From contig NZ_BAAAHE010000044.1 of assembly GCF_039525035.1 (NCBI RefSeq), forward strand, positions 46,818-110,817: a stretch of DNA of 64,000 bases. Direction: 5' to 3'. The position numbers and the translations under genes were made by a program. The notes under the pieces are model-generated. The model did no database searches. It was not told where the DNA came from and saw only the letters and a program-made list of their open reading frames with translations. This stretch comes from Sporichthya brevicatena (lineage in GTDB: Bacteria > Actinomycetota > Actinomycetes > Sporichthyales > Sporichthyaceae). Each line of letters starts with the position of its first letter. Position 1 is the stretch's first letter. Shown here piece after piece: positions 32,140 to 41,035 of this stretch.

Positions 32140-32325
32140 GTGGCTGCCAACTGTGACGTCTGCGGCAAGGGCCCGGGCTTCGGGAACAGCATCTCCCACT
32201 CGCACCGCCGCACCTCGCGCCGCTGGAACCCGAACATCCAGCCGGTCCGCGCCATGATCGGCAACACCCGCAAGCGGATCAACGCCTGCACGTCCTGCAT
32301 CAAGGCCGGCAAGGTCGTCCGCTAA
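32140..32325 (+). CDS. rpmB: 50S ribosomal protein L28, zinc-binding form
   Basis: 61 residues. The GTG ([17 protein letters not shown]) is preferred to an ATG six bases earlier because AGGAG is seven bases before the GTG but only one before the ATG. Cys pairs CDVC and CTSC form the zinc site, so this is the C+ paralogue type that actinobacteria replace by a Cys-free form under zinc starvation. A strong terminator follows. In mycobacteria and Streptomyces a DAK2-domain gene usually stands between rpmB and recG; none is present here. Confidence 0.96.
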   Translation: MAANCDVCGKGPGFGNSISHSHRRTSRRWNPNIQPVRAMIGNTRKRINACTSCIKAGKVVR

Positions 32326-32347
32326 CCGCGACCCGTACTTCCCGAGA

Positions 32348-32371
32348 CCGCCCGGCGCTCCCGCCGGGCGG
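32348..32371 (+). terminator. Intrinsic terminator of rpmB
   Basis: Arms 32348-32357 and 32362-32371 (ccgcccggcg / cgccgggcgg), loop of four, followed by TTTTCGTTCG. It starts 22 bases after the rpmB stop. Confidence 0.85.
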
Positions 32372-32490
32372 TTTTCGTTCGTCCGGCCCCGCGCCCAATT
32401 CACCCGAGTGCGCAGATCAGCCCCGCCCGGCGCGGCCGAACCGGGGCTCACCTGCACACCCGGCGCAGCCGAGCCCGCCCGGGGCCCGAC

Positions 32491-32602
32491 CGCACTAGAG
32501 ATGTCATCTCCACCCGACTGCACTAGAGATGTCATCTCCACCCGACTGCACTAGCGATGTCATCTCCACCGGGCTGCACTAAAGATGTCATCTTCAGTGC
32601 GG
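32491..32602. repeat. Four-unit 28-bp tandem repeat with palindromic core
   Basis: Units start at 32491, 32519, 32547 and 32575 with an exact 28-base period. Each has the core GAGATGTCATCTC or a variant (gcgATG, aaGATG...CATCTT in the last), preceded by tgcact and followed by cacccgac-type spacing. The last unit closes with cagtgc, making it nearly symmetric. The array fills the space between the convergent rpmB and thiD ends. No spacers of unique sequence, so it is not CRISPR. Confidence 0.85.
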
Positions 32603-32605
32603 AGC

Positions 32606-33415
32606 TCAGGGGCGGAGGGGCCAGGCGTGGTCGACGGGGCCGATGCCGGCGCCGAGGGCGAAGCCGCGGGCGAGGGCCTCGGTGACGTAGGTCTTCGCGG
32701 CGCCGACGGCGGCGACGGGGTCCTGGCCGGAGGCGAGGCCGGCGGCGATGGCGCTGGCGAGGGTGCAGCCGGTCCCGTGGGTGTGGCGGTTGTCCAGGCG
32801 CGGGGCGCGGAAGCGGTGCTCGGTGTGGCCGTCGTAGAGCAGGTCGACGGCGTCGCCGGGCAGGTGACCACCCTTCACGAGCACCCAGGCCGGGCCGAGG
32901 GCGTGGACGGCCTCGGCGGCGGGACGCAGGTCCGCCTCCTCGGCGTACTTCTGGCCCGTCAGGGCGGCCGCCTCGTCCAGGTTGGGCGTGAGGACGGTGG
33001 CGAGCGGAATCAGCCGGGTCCGGACCGTCTCGACGGCCTCGGGGGCGAGCAGGGCGTCGCCGTGCTTCGAGACCGCGACGGGGTCGACGACGATCGGCAC
33101 GCCCGCCTCGGCCAGCGGCCGCAGCAGGCCGGCGACGGTCTCGACAAGGGCGGGCGAGGAGAGCATCCCCGTCTTCACCGCATCGACGCCGATGTCGTCG
33201 ACGACCGCACGGAACTGCGCGACGACGGCCTCGCTCGGGAGGTCCCACACGCCCTGGACGCCGACGGAGTTCTGCGCGGTGATGGCGGTCAGAACGCTCA
33301 TGCCGTGCGTCCCGAGGGCGAGCATCGTCTTCAGGTCCGCCTGGATCCCGGCGCCGCCGCCGGAGTCCGAGCCGGCGATGGTGAGGACGCGCGGCGGTGC
33401 GGTGCGTGCGCTCAC
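32606..33415 (-). CDS. thiD: Hydroxymethylpyrimidine/phosphomethylpyrimidine kinase
   Basis: 269 residues. The GTG start ([20 protein letters not shown]) overlaps the thiL stop as GTGA. It phosphorylates HMP and HMP-P for thiamine synthesis. Ribokinase-fold marks are [16 protein letters not shown], the substrate loop [20 protein letters not shown] and the anion hole [17 protein letters not shown] with the catalytic region. A longer upstream frame exists but has no ribosome site. It ends four bases from the palindromic array. Confidence 0.95.
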   Translation of the reverse strand: MSARTAPPRVLTIAGSDSGGGAGIQADLKTMLALGTHGMSVLTAITAQNSVGVQGVWDLPSEAVVAQFRAVVDDIGVDAVKTGMLSSPALVETVAGLLRPLAEAGVPIVVDPVAVSKHGDALLAPEAVETVRTRLIPLATVLTPNLDEAAALTGQKYAEEADLRPAAEAVHALGPAWVLVKGGHLPGDAVDLLYDGHTEHRFRAPRLDNRHTHGTGCTLASAIAAGLASGQDPVAAVGAAKTYVTEALARGFALGAGIGPVDHAWPLRP

Positions 33416-34386
33416 CGGAAGTGGTCCCAACCCGCGACACCGGTCGGCACGGAGCCGTCGACGGTGACACCGCTCCCGGCGTGGACGCGCCCGACGCGCA
33501 CCCACCCGTCCGGCAACTCGACGTCAGGCGCGAAGCATCCGGCCAAGGCGTGGTCCTCTCCCCCGGTCAGCATCCACTGGGTCGCGGACGCGCCGAGTTC
33601 GGCAGCGGCGGCCCGCAGCTCCTCCGAGGGTACGAAGGCGCTCGAGTCGAGGTCGACGGCGACGCCGCTGCGCTCGGCGACGTGGCCGAGGTCGGCGAGC
33701 AGTCCGTCGCTGACGTCGATCAAGGCGTGCACGCCGAGACGCGCCGCGGCCGGCCCGGCGGCGTAGGGCGGGGTCGGCGTGCGGTGGGCCTGCACGAGAC
33801 TCTGATGGCCCCTCACACCGGCGGAGAGCACCGCGAGGCCGGCCGCCGAGGCGCCGAGCGTCCCGCACACCGCGACGACGTCGCCGGGCCGCGCCCCGTC
33901 GCGGGTGACGGCCGGCACTCCCCCGAGGTCGCCGAGGGCCGTGATTGCCACCAGCAACTGCTCGGCGCGCACGACGTCGCCGCCGACGACCGAGGCACCG
34001 ACCGGCGCGCACTCCGCCGCGAGCCCCGCCGCGAACTCCTCGGCCCACGCGGCGGGCAGGTCGGCGGGTGCCGCGAACCCGACGAGCAACGCCGTCGGCG
34101 TCGCTCCCATCGCGGCGACGTCGGCGAGGTTGGCCGCGGCCGCCTTGCGGCCGACGTCGTGCGGTGTCGACCAGTCCCGCCGGAAGTGACGGTCGGCCAC
34201 GAGCAGGTCGGTGGTCGCAACGACGCGACCGTCGGGTGCCGCGACGACGGCGGCGTCGTCGCCGGGACCGAGGAGCACCCCGGGCCCCTGGGGCAGGCGT
34301 GCGGTGAGGGCGGCGATGAGTCCGAACTCCCCGAGGTCGCCGACCGACGGCGTGCCCAAGCCTGGTCCTTCCGATAAGTTCGCCAT
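33412..34386 (-). CDS. thiL: Thiamine-monophosphate kinase
   Basis: 324 residues from the ATG of [11 protein letters not shown]. It converts thiamine phosphate to the active diphosphate. The PurM-like ATP-binding motifs are [14 protein letters not shown] near the N-terminus and [41 protein letters not shown] and [11 protein letters not shown] are the C-terminal blocks. Coupled to thiD downstream; divergent from the RAM-domain gene with 38 bases between. Confidence 0.95.
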   Translation of the reverse strand: MANLSEGPGLGTPSVGDLGEFGLIAALTARLPQGPGVLLGPGDDAAVVAAPDGRVVATTDLLVADRHFRRDWSTPHDVGRKAAAANLADVAAMGATPTALLVGFAAPADLPAAWAEEFAAGLAAECAPVGASVVGGDVVRAEQLLVAITALGDLGGVPAVTRDGARPGDVVAVCGTLGASAAGLAVLSAGVRGHQSLVQAHRTPTPPYAAGPAAARLGVHALIDVSDGLLADLGHVAERSGVAVDLDSSAFVPSEELRAAAAELGASATQWMLTGGEDHALAGCFAPDVELPDGWVRVGRVHAGSGVTVDGSVPTGVAGWDHFR

Positions 34387-34424
34387 CACGGCACAGCCCC
34401 CGCCATCCCGCACGGAGGTCGACC

Positions 34425-34658
34425 ATGATTCACGCCTACATCCTCATCCAGACCGAGGTGGGCAAGGCCGCCGTGGTGGCGCAACAGATCTCCGGCATTC
34501 CTGGGGTCACCTCGTCCGAGGACGTCACCGGACCCTACGACGTGATCGTCCGCGCCGAGGCGACGTCGGTCGACGAGCTCGGCAAGCTGGTCGTCGCCAA
34601 GGTGCAGTCGGTCGCCGGCATCACCCGCACGCTGACGTGCCCCGTCGTCAATCTCTGA
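34425..34658 (+). CDS. Stand-alone Lrp/AsnC ligand-binding (RAM) domain protein
   Basis: 77 residues, a complete RAM domain (HAYILIQTEVGKAAVVAQQI, DVTGPYDVIVRAEATSVDEL, KVQSVAGITRTLTCPVV) without the helix-turn-helix. Such single-domain versions bind amino acids or regulate full-length Lrp proteins by mixed oligomers. The same gene occurs beside thiL in Streptomyces. The ligand is unknown; the neighbouring cell-wall ligase gene (D-Ala-D-Ala) offers no clear hint. Confidence 0.85.
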   Translation: MIHAYILIQTEVGKAAVVAQQISGIPGVTSSEDVTGPYDVIVRAEATSVDELGKLVVAKVQSVAGITRTLTCPVVNL

Positions 34659-35230
34659 CGCGGCCGGCGCCGTCCCGAACTCGCTCCGCAGGCACTGCGG
34701 CGCTGCTGACCGCTGCGCTCGCGCTGACGACCGCGTGCGGCGAGGACGGGCTCAGCGCCGTCGACGTGTCCGTTCCCGTCTCCAGCGGTGACGTCGGCGC
34801 GATCTGCTCCCGTCTGCAGCAGGCGCTGCCGTCGACGGTCGACAACGGCGAGCGCCGGAACACCAGCCCGAAGACCGACCGCACCGCGGCGTGGGGTGAG
34901 CCGCCGGTCGTCCTGCGGTGCGGCGTCGAGCGCCCGAAGGCCCTGACCTCGACGTCGTTGCTCAACACCGTCAACGGCATCGACTGGCTCGCGGAGACCC
35001 GCGACGACGCGAATGTGTTCACCTCCGTCGGCCGCGCGGCCTACATCGAGGTCGTCGTGCCCGCGTCCCTGCAGCCGCCGGTCGGTCCGCTCGCCGACCT
35101 CGCCCAAGCGTTGCAGTTCGTCCCCGCCCGACCCGAGTTCTTCCCGACCCCGACGGCGGACCCGACCGGGCCGACGAAGAAGCCGACGAAGAAGCCGAAG
35201 CCGACCCCGCAGCCGACGCCGGCGCGCTAG
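34637..35230 (+). CDS. DUF3515-family lipoprotein
   Basis: About 197 residues from a GTG (VPRRQSLTRPAPS) that overlaps the end of the RAM gene by 22 bases. It has an Arg-rich n-region, a hydrophobic core (AGTAALLTAALALTTA) and a likely lipid-anchor Cys in TTACGED, then a conserved domain with two more Cys (AICSRLQ, VVLRCGVERP) and a Pro/Lys/Thr-rich tail (PTKKPTKKPKPTPQPTP). The domain is DUF3515, unknown function, usually next to ddl. The start is the least certain part. Confidence 0.7.
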   Translation: MPRRQSLTRPAPSRTRSAGTAALLTAALALTTACGEDGLSAVDVSVPVSSGDVGAICSRLQQALPSTVDNGERRNTSPKTDRTAAWGEPPVVLRCGVERPKALTSTSLLNTVNGIDWLAETRDDANVFTSVGRAAYIEVVVPASLQPPVGPLADLAQALQFVPARPEFFPTPTADPTGPTKKPTKKPKPTPQPTPAR

Positions 35231-36354
35231 CGCAGGCCGGAGCGCCGCTGGAGCGCGGTGGAGAGCAGCCGGTCGATCAGCGTCGGGTAGTCGACGCCGG
35301 TCGCCGCCCACATCCGGGGGAACATCGAGACCGGGGTGAACCCGGGCATCGTGTTGACCTCGTTGACGAGGACCGACCCGTCGGGGCAGACGAAGAAGTC
35401 GACGCGCGCGAGGCTCTCGCACGAGAGCGCCTCGAAGGCCTTGACCGACAGGGCGCGCACCTTCGCGGCGACCTCCTCGTCGAGGTCGGCCGGCACGGTG
35501 AGCTCGGTGGAGTCGTCGAGGTACTTGGCCTCGAAGTCGTAGAACTCGCGGTCACCGAGCACGCGGATCTCGGCGGTGACGCTGGCCTCGGGCGCGCCCT
35601 GCACACCCTCGGGACCGACCACGCCCTCGAGGACACCGCACTCGATCTCACGGCCGATCACGGTGGCCTCGACGATGACCTTCGGGTCCCATTCCTGCGC
35701 GGCCGCCATCGCCGCGTCGAGGTCCTCCGGACGCTTCACCTTGGTGATGCCGACGCTGGACCCGGCGCGGGCCGGCTTCACGAACACCGGCCACCCCAGG
35801 GCGGCGATCTCGTCGCGGACGGCGGCGTTCTCCGTCTTCCACCGCCGCGCGGTGACGACGACGTAGTCGCACACCGGCAGACCGGCGCCGGCCAGCGCGA
35901 CCTTCATGTGTGCCTTGTCCATGCTGACGGCGCTGGAGAGCACGCCCGAGCCGACGTAGGGCAGGTCGGCCATCTCGAGCAGGCCCTGGATGGTGCCGTC
36001 CTCGCCGTACGGGCCGTGGAGGACCGGGAACACGACGTCGATCTCGCCGAGCGCACCCGAGGGCTGGCTCTCGTCGAAGACGGTCAGAGCCCGCGCGGTC
36101 GGGTCACCCGGCAGGACGACGGCCGGCCGGGTGGCGTCCACCTGCGGCAGCTTGCCGTCGCGGATGACCAACTGGTCGGGGTCGTCCACGGCGAGCACCC
36201 ACCCGCCCTCGGTCGAGATGCCGATCGGCACGACCTCGTAGGCGGTGCGGTCGATGGCGCGCAGCACGCTGCCCGCTGACACGCACGACACGGCGTGCTC
36301 GGAGGACCGGCCACCGAAGATCACAGCGACCCGGGTCTTGGTGTTCGCGCTCAT
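35227..36354 (-). CDS. ddl: D-alanine--D-alanine ligase
   Basis: 375 residues. It makes the D-Ala-D-Ala dipeptide for peptidoglycan. ATP-grasp fold with the N-terminal RVAVIFGGRSSEHAVSCVSAG and HGPYGEDGTIQGLLEMADLPYVGSG region (the second is a landmark around residue 120). VFVKPARAGSSVGITKVK forms the ATP lid and VNEVNTMPGFTPVSMFP the metal site. It overlaps the convergent DUF3515 gene by four bases. In Streptomyces gpsA lies between ddl and plsC; here the gap is 45 bases and empty. Confidence 0.96.
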   Translation of the reverse strand: MSANTKTRVAVIFGGRSSEHAVSCVSAGSVLRAIDRTAYEVVPIGISTEGGWVLAVDDPDQLVIRDGKLPQVDATRPAVVLPGDPTARALTVFDESQPSGALGEIDVVFPVLHGPYGEDGTIQGLLEMADLPYVGSGVLSSAVSMDKAHMKVALAGAGLPVCDYVVVTARRWKTENAAVRDEIAALGWPVFVKPARAGSSVGITKVKRPEDLDAAMAAAQEWDPKVIVEATVIGREIECGVLEGVVGPEGVQGAPEASVTAEIRVLGDREFYDFEAKYLDDSTELTVPADLDEEVAAKVRALSVKAFEALSCESLARVDFFVCPDGSVLVNEVNTMPGFTPVSMFPRMWAATGVDYPTLIDRLLSTALQRRSGLR

Positions 36355-36399
36355 CGATCATGACGGTACAGCGGAAAGCGGGGCCGGACGGGCAGAAAC

Positions 36400-37146
36400 T
36401 CACGCTCGTGGATCGGTGTGCGGATTGCCGTACTCGGCGACGCCCGCCTTGCGTGGGTCGAAACGTTCCTTCGGGGCACGTTCTCCGCGAATCGTCTCGA
36501 GCTCGGCGGTGATCGCCGCCATCACCCGCTCGGTCGCCTCCGCGAGAACCTCCGGGGTCGGCTCGCGGTCGGCGAGGTCGTCGAGCTGGATCGGTGCACC
36601 GGCGCGCACGTGGACGGTCTTGCGGGGCAACAGCGACAGGCGGCGCGAGTACGGCGGCAGGATCCGGTGCGGCCCCCACTGCGCGACCGGGATCAACGGA
36701 GCCCCGCTCTTCAACGCGATGCGCGCCGCACCCGTCTTGCCCACCATCGGCCACAGGTCCGGGTCCCGGGTGATGGTCGCCTCGGCGTACACGACGATGC
36801 AGAAACCGTCCTGGACGGCCCGCACGGCCGCGTCCACGGACGCGTTGGCACTCTGCCCACCGCGGTAGACCGGGATCATGTCCGTCCCGCGCAGCACTCG
36901 GCCGAGCAGCGGGTGCCGGAACAGTTCGACCTTCGCGAGGAAGTGCGGCACTCTCCCGGCGCCGTGGACGAAGTGCCCGAAGGTGATCGGGTCGATCTTC
37001 GAGATGTGATTGGCCACCAGGATCGCGCCGCCCGTGCGCGGGATGTGTTCCTGGCCGGACCAGCGACGACGGACCAGCAGAAGCAGCGGCGGCAGCAACG
37101 TGGCTTCCGCGGCGCGGAACCACGGACGCTTGCGATCGCGGGGCAC
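36400..37146 (-). CDS. plsC: 1-acylglycerol-3-phosphate O-acyltransferase family
   Basis: 248 residues from a GTG with GGAGG eight bases upstream. It acylates lysophosphatidic acid in phospholipid synthesis. The acyltransferase motif I NHISKID (the HX4D pair) and motif III-like [11 protein letters not shown] identify the family; the usual FPEGTRS is altered to YAEATIT, which could shift substrate use. An N-terminal membrane-facing helix is [14 protein letters not shown]. Divergent from cofC. Confidence 0.88.
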   Translation of the reverse strand: MPRDRKRPWFRAAEATLLPPLLLLVRRRWSGQEHIPRTGGAILVANHISKIDPITFGHFVHGAGRVPHFLAKVELFRHPLLGRVLRGTDMIPVYRGGQSANASVDAAVRAVQDGFCIVVYAEATITRDPDLWPMVGKTGAARIALKSGAPLIPVAQWGPHRILPPYSRRLSLLPRKTVHVRAGAPIQLDDLADREPTPEVLAEATERVMAAITAELETIRGERAPKERFDPRKAGVAEYGNPHTDPRA

Positions 37147-37209
37147 GTCACCATCCTCCCGCGCGGACCTGCCCGTCGCGCACTCTCCCCGCCTTGACAG
37201 GATCGGCCG

Positions 37210-37866
37210 GTGAGCACGACGGGACAGCAGGGGCGGGACGGCGAGAGCGACGCCGGGTGGTGCCTGGTCGTCCCGGTGAAGCTGCTGCACCTCGCGAAGT
37301 CGCGACTGAGCACGGAGGCGTCGCACCGGTCGGCGCTCGCTCTCGCGTTCGCGGCCGACACCGTCGCCGCGGCCCTGCGCACCTCGTCGGTCGTCGAGGT
37401 CGTCGTCGTCACCGACGACCCCACCGCGGCCGCACTGGTCACCGAACTCGGTGCCGCGGTGGTTTCCGACGCCCCCGACGCGGGCCTCAATCCGGCATTG
37501 CGCCACGGCGCGGCGGAGGCGTCGAGTCGGCATCCCGGATGTGCGATCGGCGCGCTCTCGGCGGACCTGCCGGCACTGAAATCGACGGAACTCGCGACCG
37601 CTTTGCAACGAGCCGGGAAAGTCGGCCGGGGCGTTGTCGCGGATGCCGTGGGAACGGGAACGACGGCCTATCTCGTCGCCGCCGGGGAATTCACGCCGCT
37701 ATTCGGAGCGGACTCGCTGCGCGCCCATATCGCCGCCGGCGCGGTGGCGATCAGGGCCGACGACCTGCCCTCGGTCCGACGCGACGTCGACACTCCGGCC
37801 GATCTCACCGAGGCGCTCGGACTCGGGGTCGGCGAGTACACGCGGCGCGCGCTCGACCGCCTCTGA
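37210..37866 (+). CDS. cofC: 2-phospho-L-lactate (phosphoenolpyruvate) guanylyltransferase
   Basis: 218 residues from GTG. It makes the GDP-activated precursor in coenzyme F420 synthesis; in actinobacteria the substrate is now thought to be phosphoenolpyruvate (FbiD type). The MobA-like nucleotidyltransferase fold shows as [27 protein letters not shown] and [21 protein letters not shown] is a late conserved patch. Its presence implies F420-dependent enzymes elsewhere in the genome. Confidence 0.9.
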   Translation: MSTTGQQGRDGESDAGWCLVVPVKLLHLAKSRLSTEASHRSALALAFAADTVAAALRTSSVVEVVVVTDDPTAAALVTELGAAVVSDAPDAGLNPALRHGAAEASSRHPGCAIGALSADLPALKSTELATALQRAGKVGRGVVADAVGTGTTAYLVAAGEFTPLFGADSLRAHIAAGAVAIRADDLPSVRRDVDTPADLTEALGLGVGEYTRRALDRL

Positions 37867-37891
37867 CCTGCGAACCGGCCTGCGAACACAG

Positions 37892-37929
37892 CACGACGCC
37901 GCCCGGTCGAGCGACCGGGCGGCGTCGTG
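37892..37929. terminator. Bidirectional hairpin between cofC and the HU gene
   Basis: An 18-base left arm at 37892-37909 pairs with 37912-37929; about 16 pairs and a 6-base loop (cgagcg) form in practice. It lies between convergent stops at 37866 and 37942 and can serve both. Confidence 0.75.
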
Positions 37930-37941
37930 GACGTGCTGGTG

Positions 37942-38628
37942 TCAGGCCTTCTTCGCAGCGCGCTTGGCCGGAGCCTTCTTCGCCGCAGCCTTCTTGGCCG
38001 CAGCCTTCTTGGCCGGAGCCTTCTTGGCCGGAGCCTTCTTGGCGACGGCCTTCTTGGCCGGAGCCTTCTTGGCCGCAGCCTTCTTGGCGGGAGTAGCCTT
38101 CTTCGCCGCCGCCTTCTTGGCCGGAGCCTTCTTGGCGGGAGCAGCCTTCTTCGCCGCCGCCTTCTTGGCGGGAGCAGCCTTCTTCGCCGCCGCCTTCTTG
38201 GCCGGGGCAGCCTTCTTCGCCGCGGCCTTCTTCGTCACGGTCTTCTTGGCGGGCGACTTCTTCGCAACCGCAGCCGCAACGCGCTTCACGGTCGGCTTGG
38301 CGGTCTCACCCACCGACTCGATCGCGGTCACGGTGACAGCAGGAAGCTTCTTCGCCCCACTGACGACGTCCTTGAAGCCGGTGCCCGCCTTGAAGCGCGG
38401 AACACTGGTCTTCTTCACCTTCACCTGAGCACCGGTGGCTGGGTTACGAGCAATTCGAGCGGGACGCTCGACCTTCTCGAACACACCGAACCCGGTGATG
38501 CCGACCTTCTCGCCACGGGCAACCGCGCGGGTGATGGTGTCGACGACGGCGTCGAGAGCCTGCGAAGCCGCCTTCTTGTTGCCACTGAATCTGGTAGCCA
38601 GCTCATCGATCAGCTGCGTCTTGTTCAT
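37942..38628 (-). CDS. hup: HU-family nucleoid protein with lysine-rich C-terminal tail
   Basis: 228 residues. The first ~95 are [42 protein letters not shown] with the DNA-clasping arm, and [14 protein letters not shown]. From about 108 the chain is a low-complexity tail of [13 protein letters not shown] repeats, resembling eukaryotic histone H1 and mycobacterial HupB/Streptomyces HupS. It bends and compacts DNA. The long runs of ccttcttgg repeats are prone to length change, so the tail length may differ in relatives. Confidence 0.95.
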   Translation of the reverse strand: MNKTQLIDELATRFSGNKKAASQALDAVVDTITRAVARGEKVGITGFGVFEKVERPARIARNPATGAQVKVKKTSVPRFKAGTGFKDVVSGAKKLPAVTVTAIESVGETAKPTVKRVAAAVAKKSPAKKTVTKKAAAKKAAPAKKAAAKKAAPAKKAAAKKAAPAKKAPAKKAAAKKATPAKKAAAKKAPAKKAVAKKAPAKKAPAKKAAAKKAAAKKAPAKRAAKKA

Positions 38629-38834
38629 TGCGTCCCTCCGACGCCGGATACGGGCACCACTAGGCCCGGCTCAACGGGAAAGTTAGAGCTATAGGGCGAT
38701 GTAAACAATCACCTGGCGTTTGAAACATCGTTGTGTCGCAAGGAGTTTTCCCTCGGCGTGAGGTAGTGCAGAGACGCCTTTGCATCGCGGTCGCGCCCTT
38801 TCGCCCCGGTCGACGTGGAAGACCGTCTCAACGA

Positions 38835-38879
38835 CGAAGCCCTCAATTCCCTTGTTTTTCAAGGGAATTGAGGGCTTCG
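38835..38879. terminator. Perfect 20-bp AT-containing hairpin between leuD and hup
   Basis: Arms 38835-38854 and 38860-38879 are perfect complements (cgaagccctcaattcccttg and its complement) with a loop of five T. It begins 20 bases after the leuD stop. The centre is notably AT-rich for this genome. It is a likely leuCD terminator even though no U-run follows the minus-strand hairpin. Confidence 0.7.
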
Positions 38880-38898
38880 ATCGGTGTTGCGGCCAGGC

Positions 38899-39510
38899 CT
38901 ACGACGTCAGCGAGGACGGGATCGGCAACGTCTTGGGGAGGTACGAAGGCCGTTTCGCCTCGAATGCGGCGACATCCCCCTCGTGGCGCAACGTGAGACC
39001 AATGTCATCCAGTCCCTCGAGCAGACGCCACCTCGTGTAGTCGTCGATGTCGAACCCGACCGACACCTCGCCGCACGTCACGGTGCGGGTCTGGAGGTCG
39101 ACGGTGACGGTGGTCGAGGCGTCAGTTTCGGTCGCTTCCCAGAGCCGGTCGACGACGTCCTGCGGCAGCTGGACGGTGAGCAGACCACCCTTGAGCGAGT
39201 TGCCGCGGAAGATGTCGGCGAAGCGCGACGAGATGACGACCTTGAACCCGTAGTTCTGCAGGGCCCAGACCGCATGCTCGCGGGAGGAACCGGTGCCGAA
39301 GTCCGGGCCGGCGACGAGCACCGTCGCGCCGGCGCGCTCGGGAGCGTTGAGGACGAACTCGGCGTCCTTGCGCCACTCGGCGAAGAGCCCGTCCTCGAAT
39401 CCGTCGCGCGTGATCCGCTTGAGGTAGACGGCGGGGATGATCTGGTCGGTGTCGACGTTGCTGCGGCGCAGCGGAACCATCCGGCCGGTGTGCGTGGTGA
39501 AGGCTTCCAT
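38899..39510 (-). CDS. leuD: 3-isopropylmalate dehydratase small subunit
   Basis: 203 residues. With LeuC it isomerises isopropylmalate in leucine synthesis; the swivelling domain binds substrate. Conserved residues: [36 protein letters not shown] and [20 protein letters not shown]. It begins 12 bases after leuC. The leucine locus is split: leuB is at 55.6 kb, and no leuA is seen in the window. Confidence 0.96.
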   Translation of the reverse strand: MEAFTTHTGRMVPLRRSNVDTDQIIPAVYLKRITRDGFEDGLFAEWRKDAEFVLNAPERAGATVLVAGPDFGTGSSREHAVWALQNYGFKVVISSRFADIFRGNSLKGGLLTVQLPQDVVDRLWEATETDASTTVTVDLQTRTVTCGEVSVGFDIDDYTRWRLLEGLDDIGLTLRHEGDVAAFEAKRPSYLPKTLPIPSSLTS

Positions 39511-39522
39511 CGGACGTTCTCC

Positions 39523-40932
39523 CTACTTCGCAGCGGCCAGGTCGGCCGGGGACGACAGGTGGCCGGTGACCGCGGTGGCCGCGGCCACGAGCGGCGAGAC
39601 CAGGTGCGTACGACCGCCCTTGCCCTGCCGGCCCTCGAAGTTCCGGTTGGAGGTGGACGCGCTCCGCTCCCCCGGCGACAACGTGTCGGGGTTCATGCCC
39701 AGGCACATCGAGCAACCGGCGAAGCGCCACTCGGCGCCGGCCTCCTTGAAGATCGTGTCGAGGCCCTCGGACTCGGCCTGCAGCCGCACGCGCGCCGAGC
39801 CGGGCACGACGAGCATCCGGACACCGTCGGCGACCTTGTGACCCTTGATCACGTCGGCGGCGGCGCGCAGGTCCTCGATCCGGCCGTTGGTGCACGACCC
39901 GAGGAAGACGGTGTCGACCCGGATGTCGCGCAGCGGCTGACCCGCGGTGAGTCCCATGTACTCCAGCGCGCGCTCGGCGGCGGTGCGCTCGCTCGGGTCG
40001 GCGAAGCTCGCCGGGTCGGGCACCTGCGAGCCGAGCGGTGCGCCCTGACCCGGGTTGGTGCCCCAGGTCACGAACGGGGTGAGCGTCGAGGCGTCGAGCA
40101 CGACCTCCTTGTCGAAGACCGCGTCGTCGTCGGTGTAGAGCTCGCGCCAGGCGGCGACGGCGGCGTCCCACTCGGCACCGGTCGGGGCGTGCGGGCGGCC
40201 CTTCACGTACTCGAAGGTGACGTCGTCGGGGGCGACGAGACCGGCCCGCGCGCCCGCCTCGATCGACATGTTGCAGACCGTCAGGCGGCCTTCCATCGAC
40301 AGGTTGCGGATCGCCTCGCCGCGGTACTCGATGACGTAGCCCTGACCGCCGCCGGTCCCGATCTCGGCGATGACCGCGAGGATGATGTCCTTCGCCGTCA
40401 CGCCGACCGGCAGTGTCCCGTTCACGGTGACCGACATCGTCTTCGGCCGGTCGAGCGGGAGGGTCTGCGTCGCGAGCACGTGCTCGACCTGGCTGGTGCC
40501 GATGCCGAAGGCGAGGGCACCGAACGCGCCGTGGGTCGAGGTGTGCGAGTCGCCACACACGATCGTCATGCCGGGCTGGGTGATGCCCAGCTGCGGACCG
40601 ACGACGTGGACGATGCCCTGGTCGATGTCACCGAGCGAGTGGATGCGCACACCGAACTCCGCGGCGTTGCGACGCAGCGCCTCGATCTGCGCGCGCGACA
40701 CCGGGTCGGCGATCGGCTTGTCGATGTCAAGGGTCGGGGTGTTGTGGTCCTCGGTGGCCAGGGTGAGGTCCGGGCGGCGGACCGGGCGGCCGGCGGCCCG
40801 GAGACCGTCGAAGGCCTGCGGGCTGGTCACCTCGTGCACCAGGTGCAGATCGATGTACAACAGATCGGGCTCGTTCTCCGCACGACGTACGACGTGCGCG
40901 TCCCAGATCTTCTCGGCGAGGGTTCGCCCCAT
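39523..40932 (-). CDS. leuC: 3-isopropylmalate dehydratase large subunit
   Basis: 469 residues, aconitase fold with a [4Fe-4S] cluster. The Cys ligands are in [14 protein letters not shown] and [32 protein letters not shown] is the aconitase signature. First gene of leuCD, divergent from ndgR, whose product is expected to regulate it. Confidence 0.97.
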   Translation of the reverse strand: MGRTLAEKIWDAHVVRRAENEPDLLYIDLHLVHEVTSPQAFDGLRAAGRPVRRPDLTLATEDHNTPTLDIDKPIADPVSRAQIEALRRNAAEFGVRIHSLGDIDQGIVHVVGPQLGITQPGMTIVCGDSHTSTHGAFGALAFGIGTSQVEHVLATQTLPLDRPKTMSVTVNGTLPVGVTAKDIILAVIAEIGTGGGQGYVIEYRGEAIRNLSMEGRLTVCNMSIEAGARAGLVAPDDVTFEYVKGRPHAPTGAEWDAAVAAWRELYTDDDAVFDKEVVLDASTLTPFVTWGTNPGQGAPLGSQVPDPASFADPSERTAAERALEYMGLTAGQPLRDIRVDTVFLGSCTNGRIEDLRAAADVIKGHKVADGVRMLVVPGSARVRLQAESEGLDTIFKEAGAEWRFAGCSMCLGMNPDTLSPGERSASTSNRNFEGRQGKGGRTHLVSPLVAAATAVTGHLSSPADLAAAK

Positions 40933-41000
40933 CCGGTCCTCCTCCGCAGCGGGCCGATCCGGCCCGGTGAACTCATCCCCCCGCCGAGTCGGCGGGGAAT

Positions 41001-41026
41001 TTGCATCTCAGAATGCGAGACGGCAA
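41001..41026. promoter_or_regulatory. Candidate NdgR operator between leuC and ndgR
   Basis: An imperfect dyad with TTGC and GCAA at its ends and TCTC...GAGA inside (core tctcagaatgcgaga, 41006-41020) lies in the 103-base divergent gap, 10 bases before the ndgR ATG. AT-rich compared with surroundings. NdgR/LtbR-type regulators are known to control leuCD from this gap in other actinobacteria; the exact site here is inferred. Confidence 0.5.
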
Positions 41027-41035
41027 TATCAATCC

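Noticed and set aside
28774..32325. Long plus-strand frame ending with the L28 sequence
   Set aside because: Only its last 61 codons (rpmB) are real; the rest is antisense to coaD, rsmD and recG.
32491..32602. CRISPR array
   Set aside because: The 28-base units are contiguous with no unique spacers, and no cas gene is nearby.
34535..35422. Minus-strand 295-codon frame opposite the RAM/DUF3515 genes
   Set aside because: Low-complexity antisense frame overlapping two supported genes and ddl.
38100..38280. Tandem DNA repeat in the hup gene
   Set aside because: The ccttcttgg repetition is the codon-level image of the KKA(A/P) protein tail, not a separate element.
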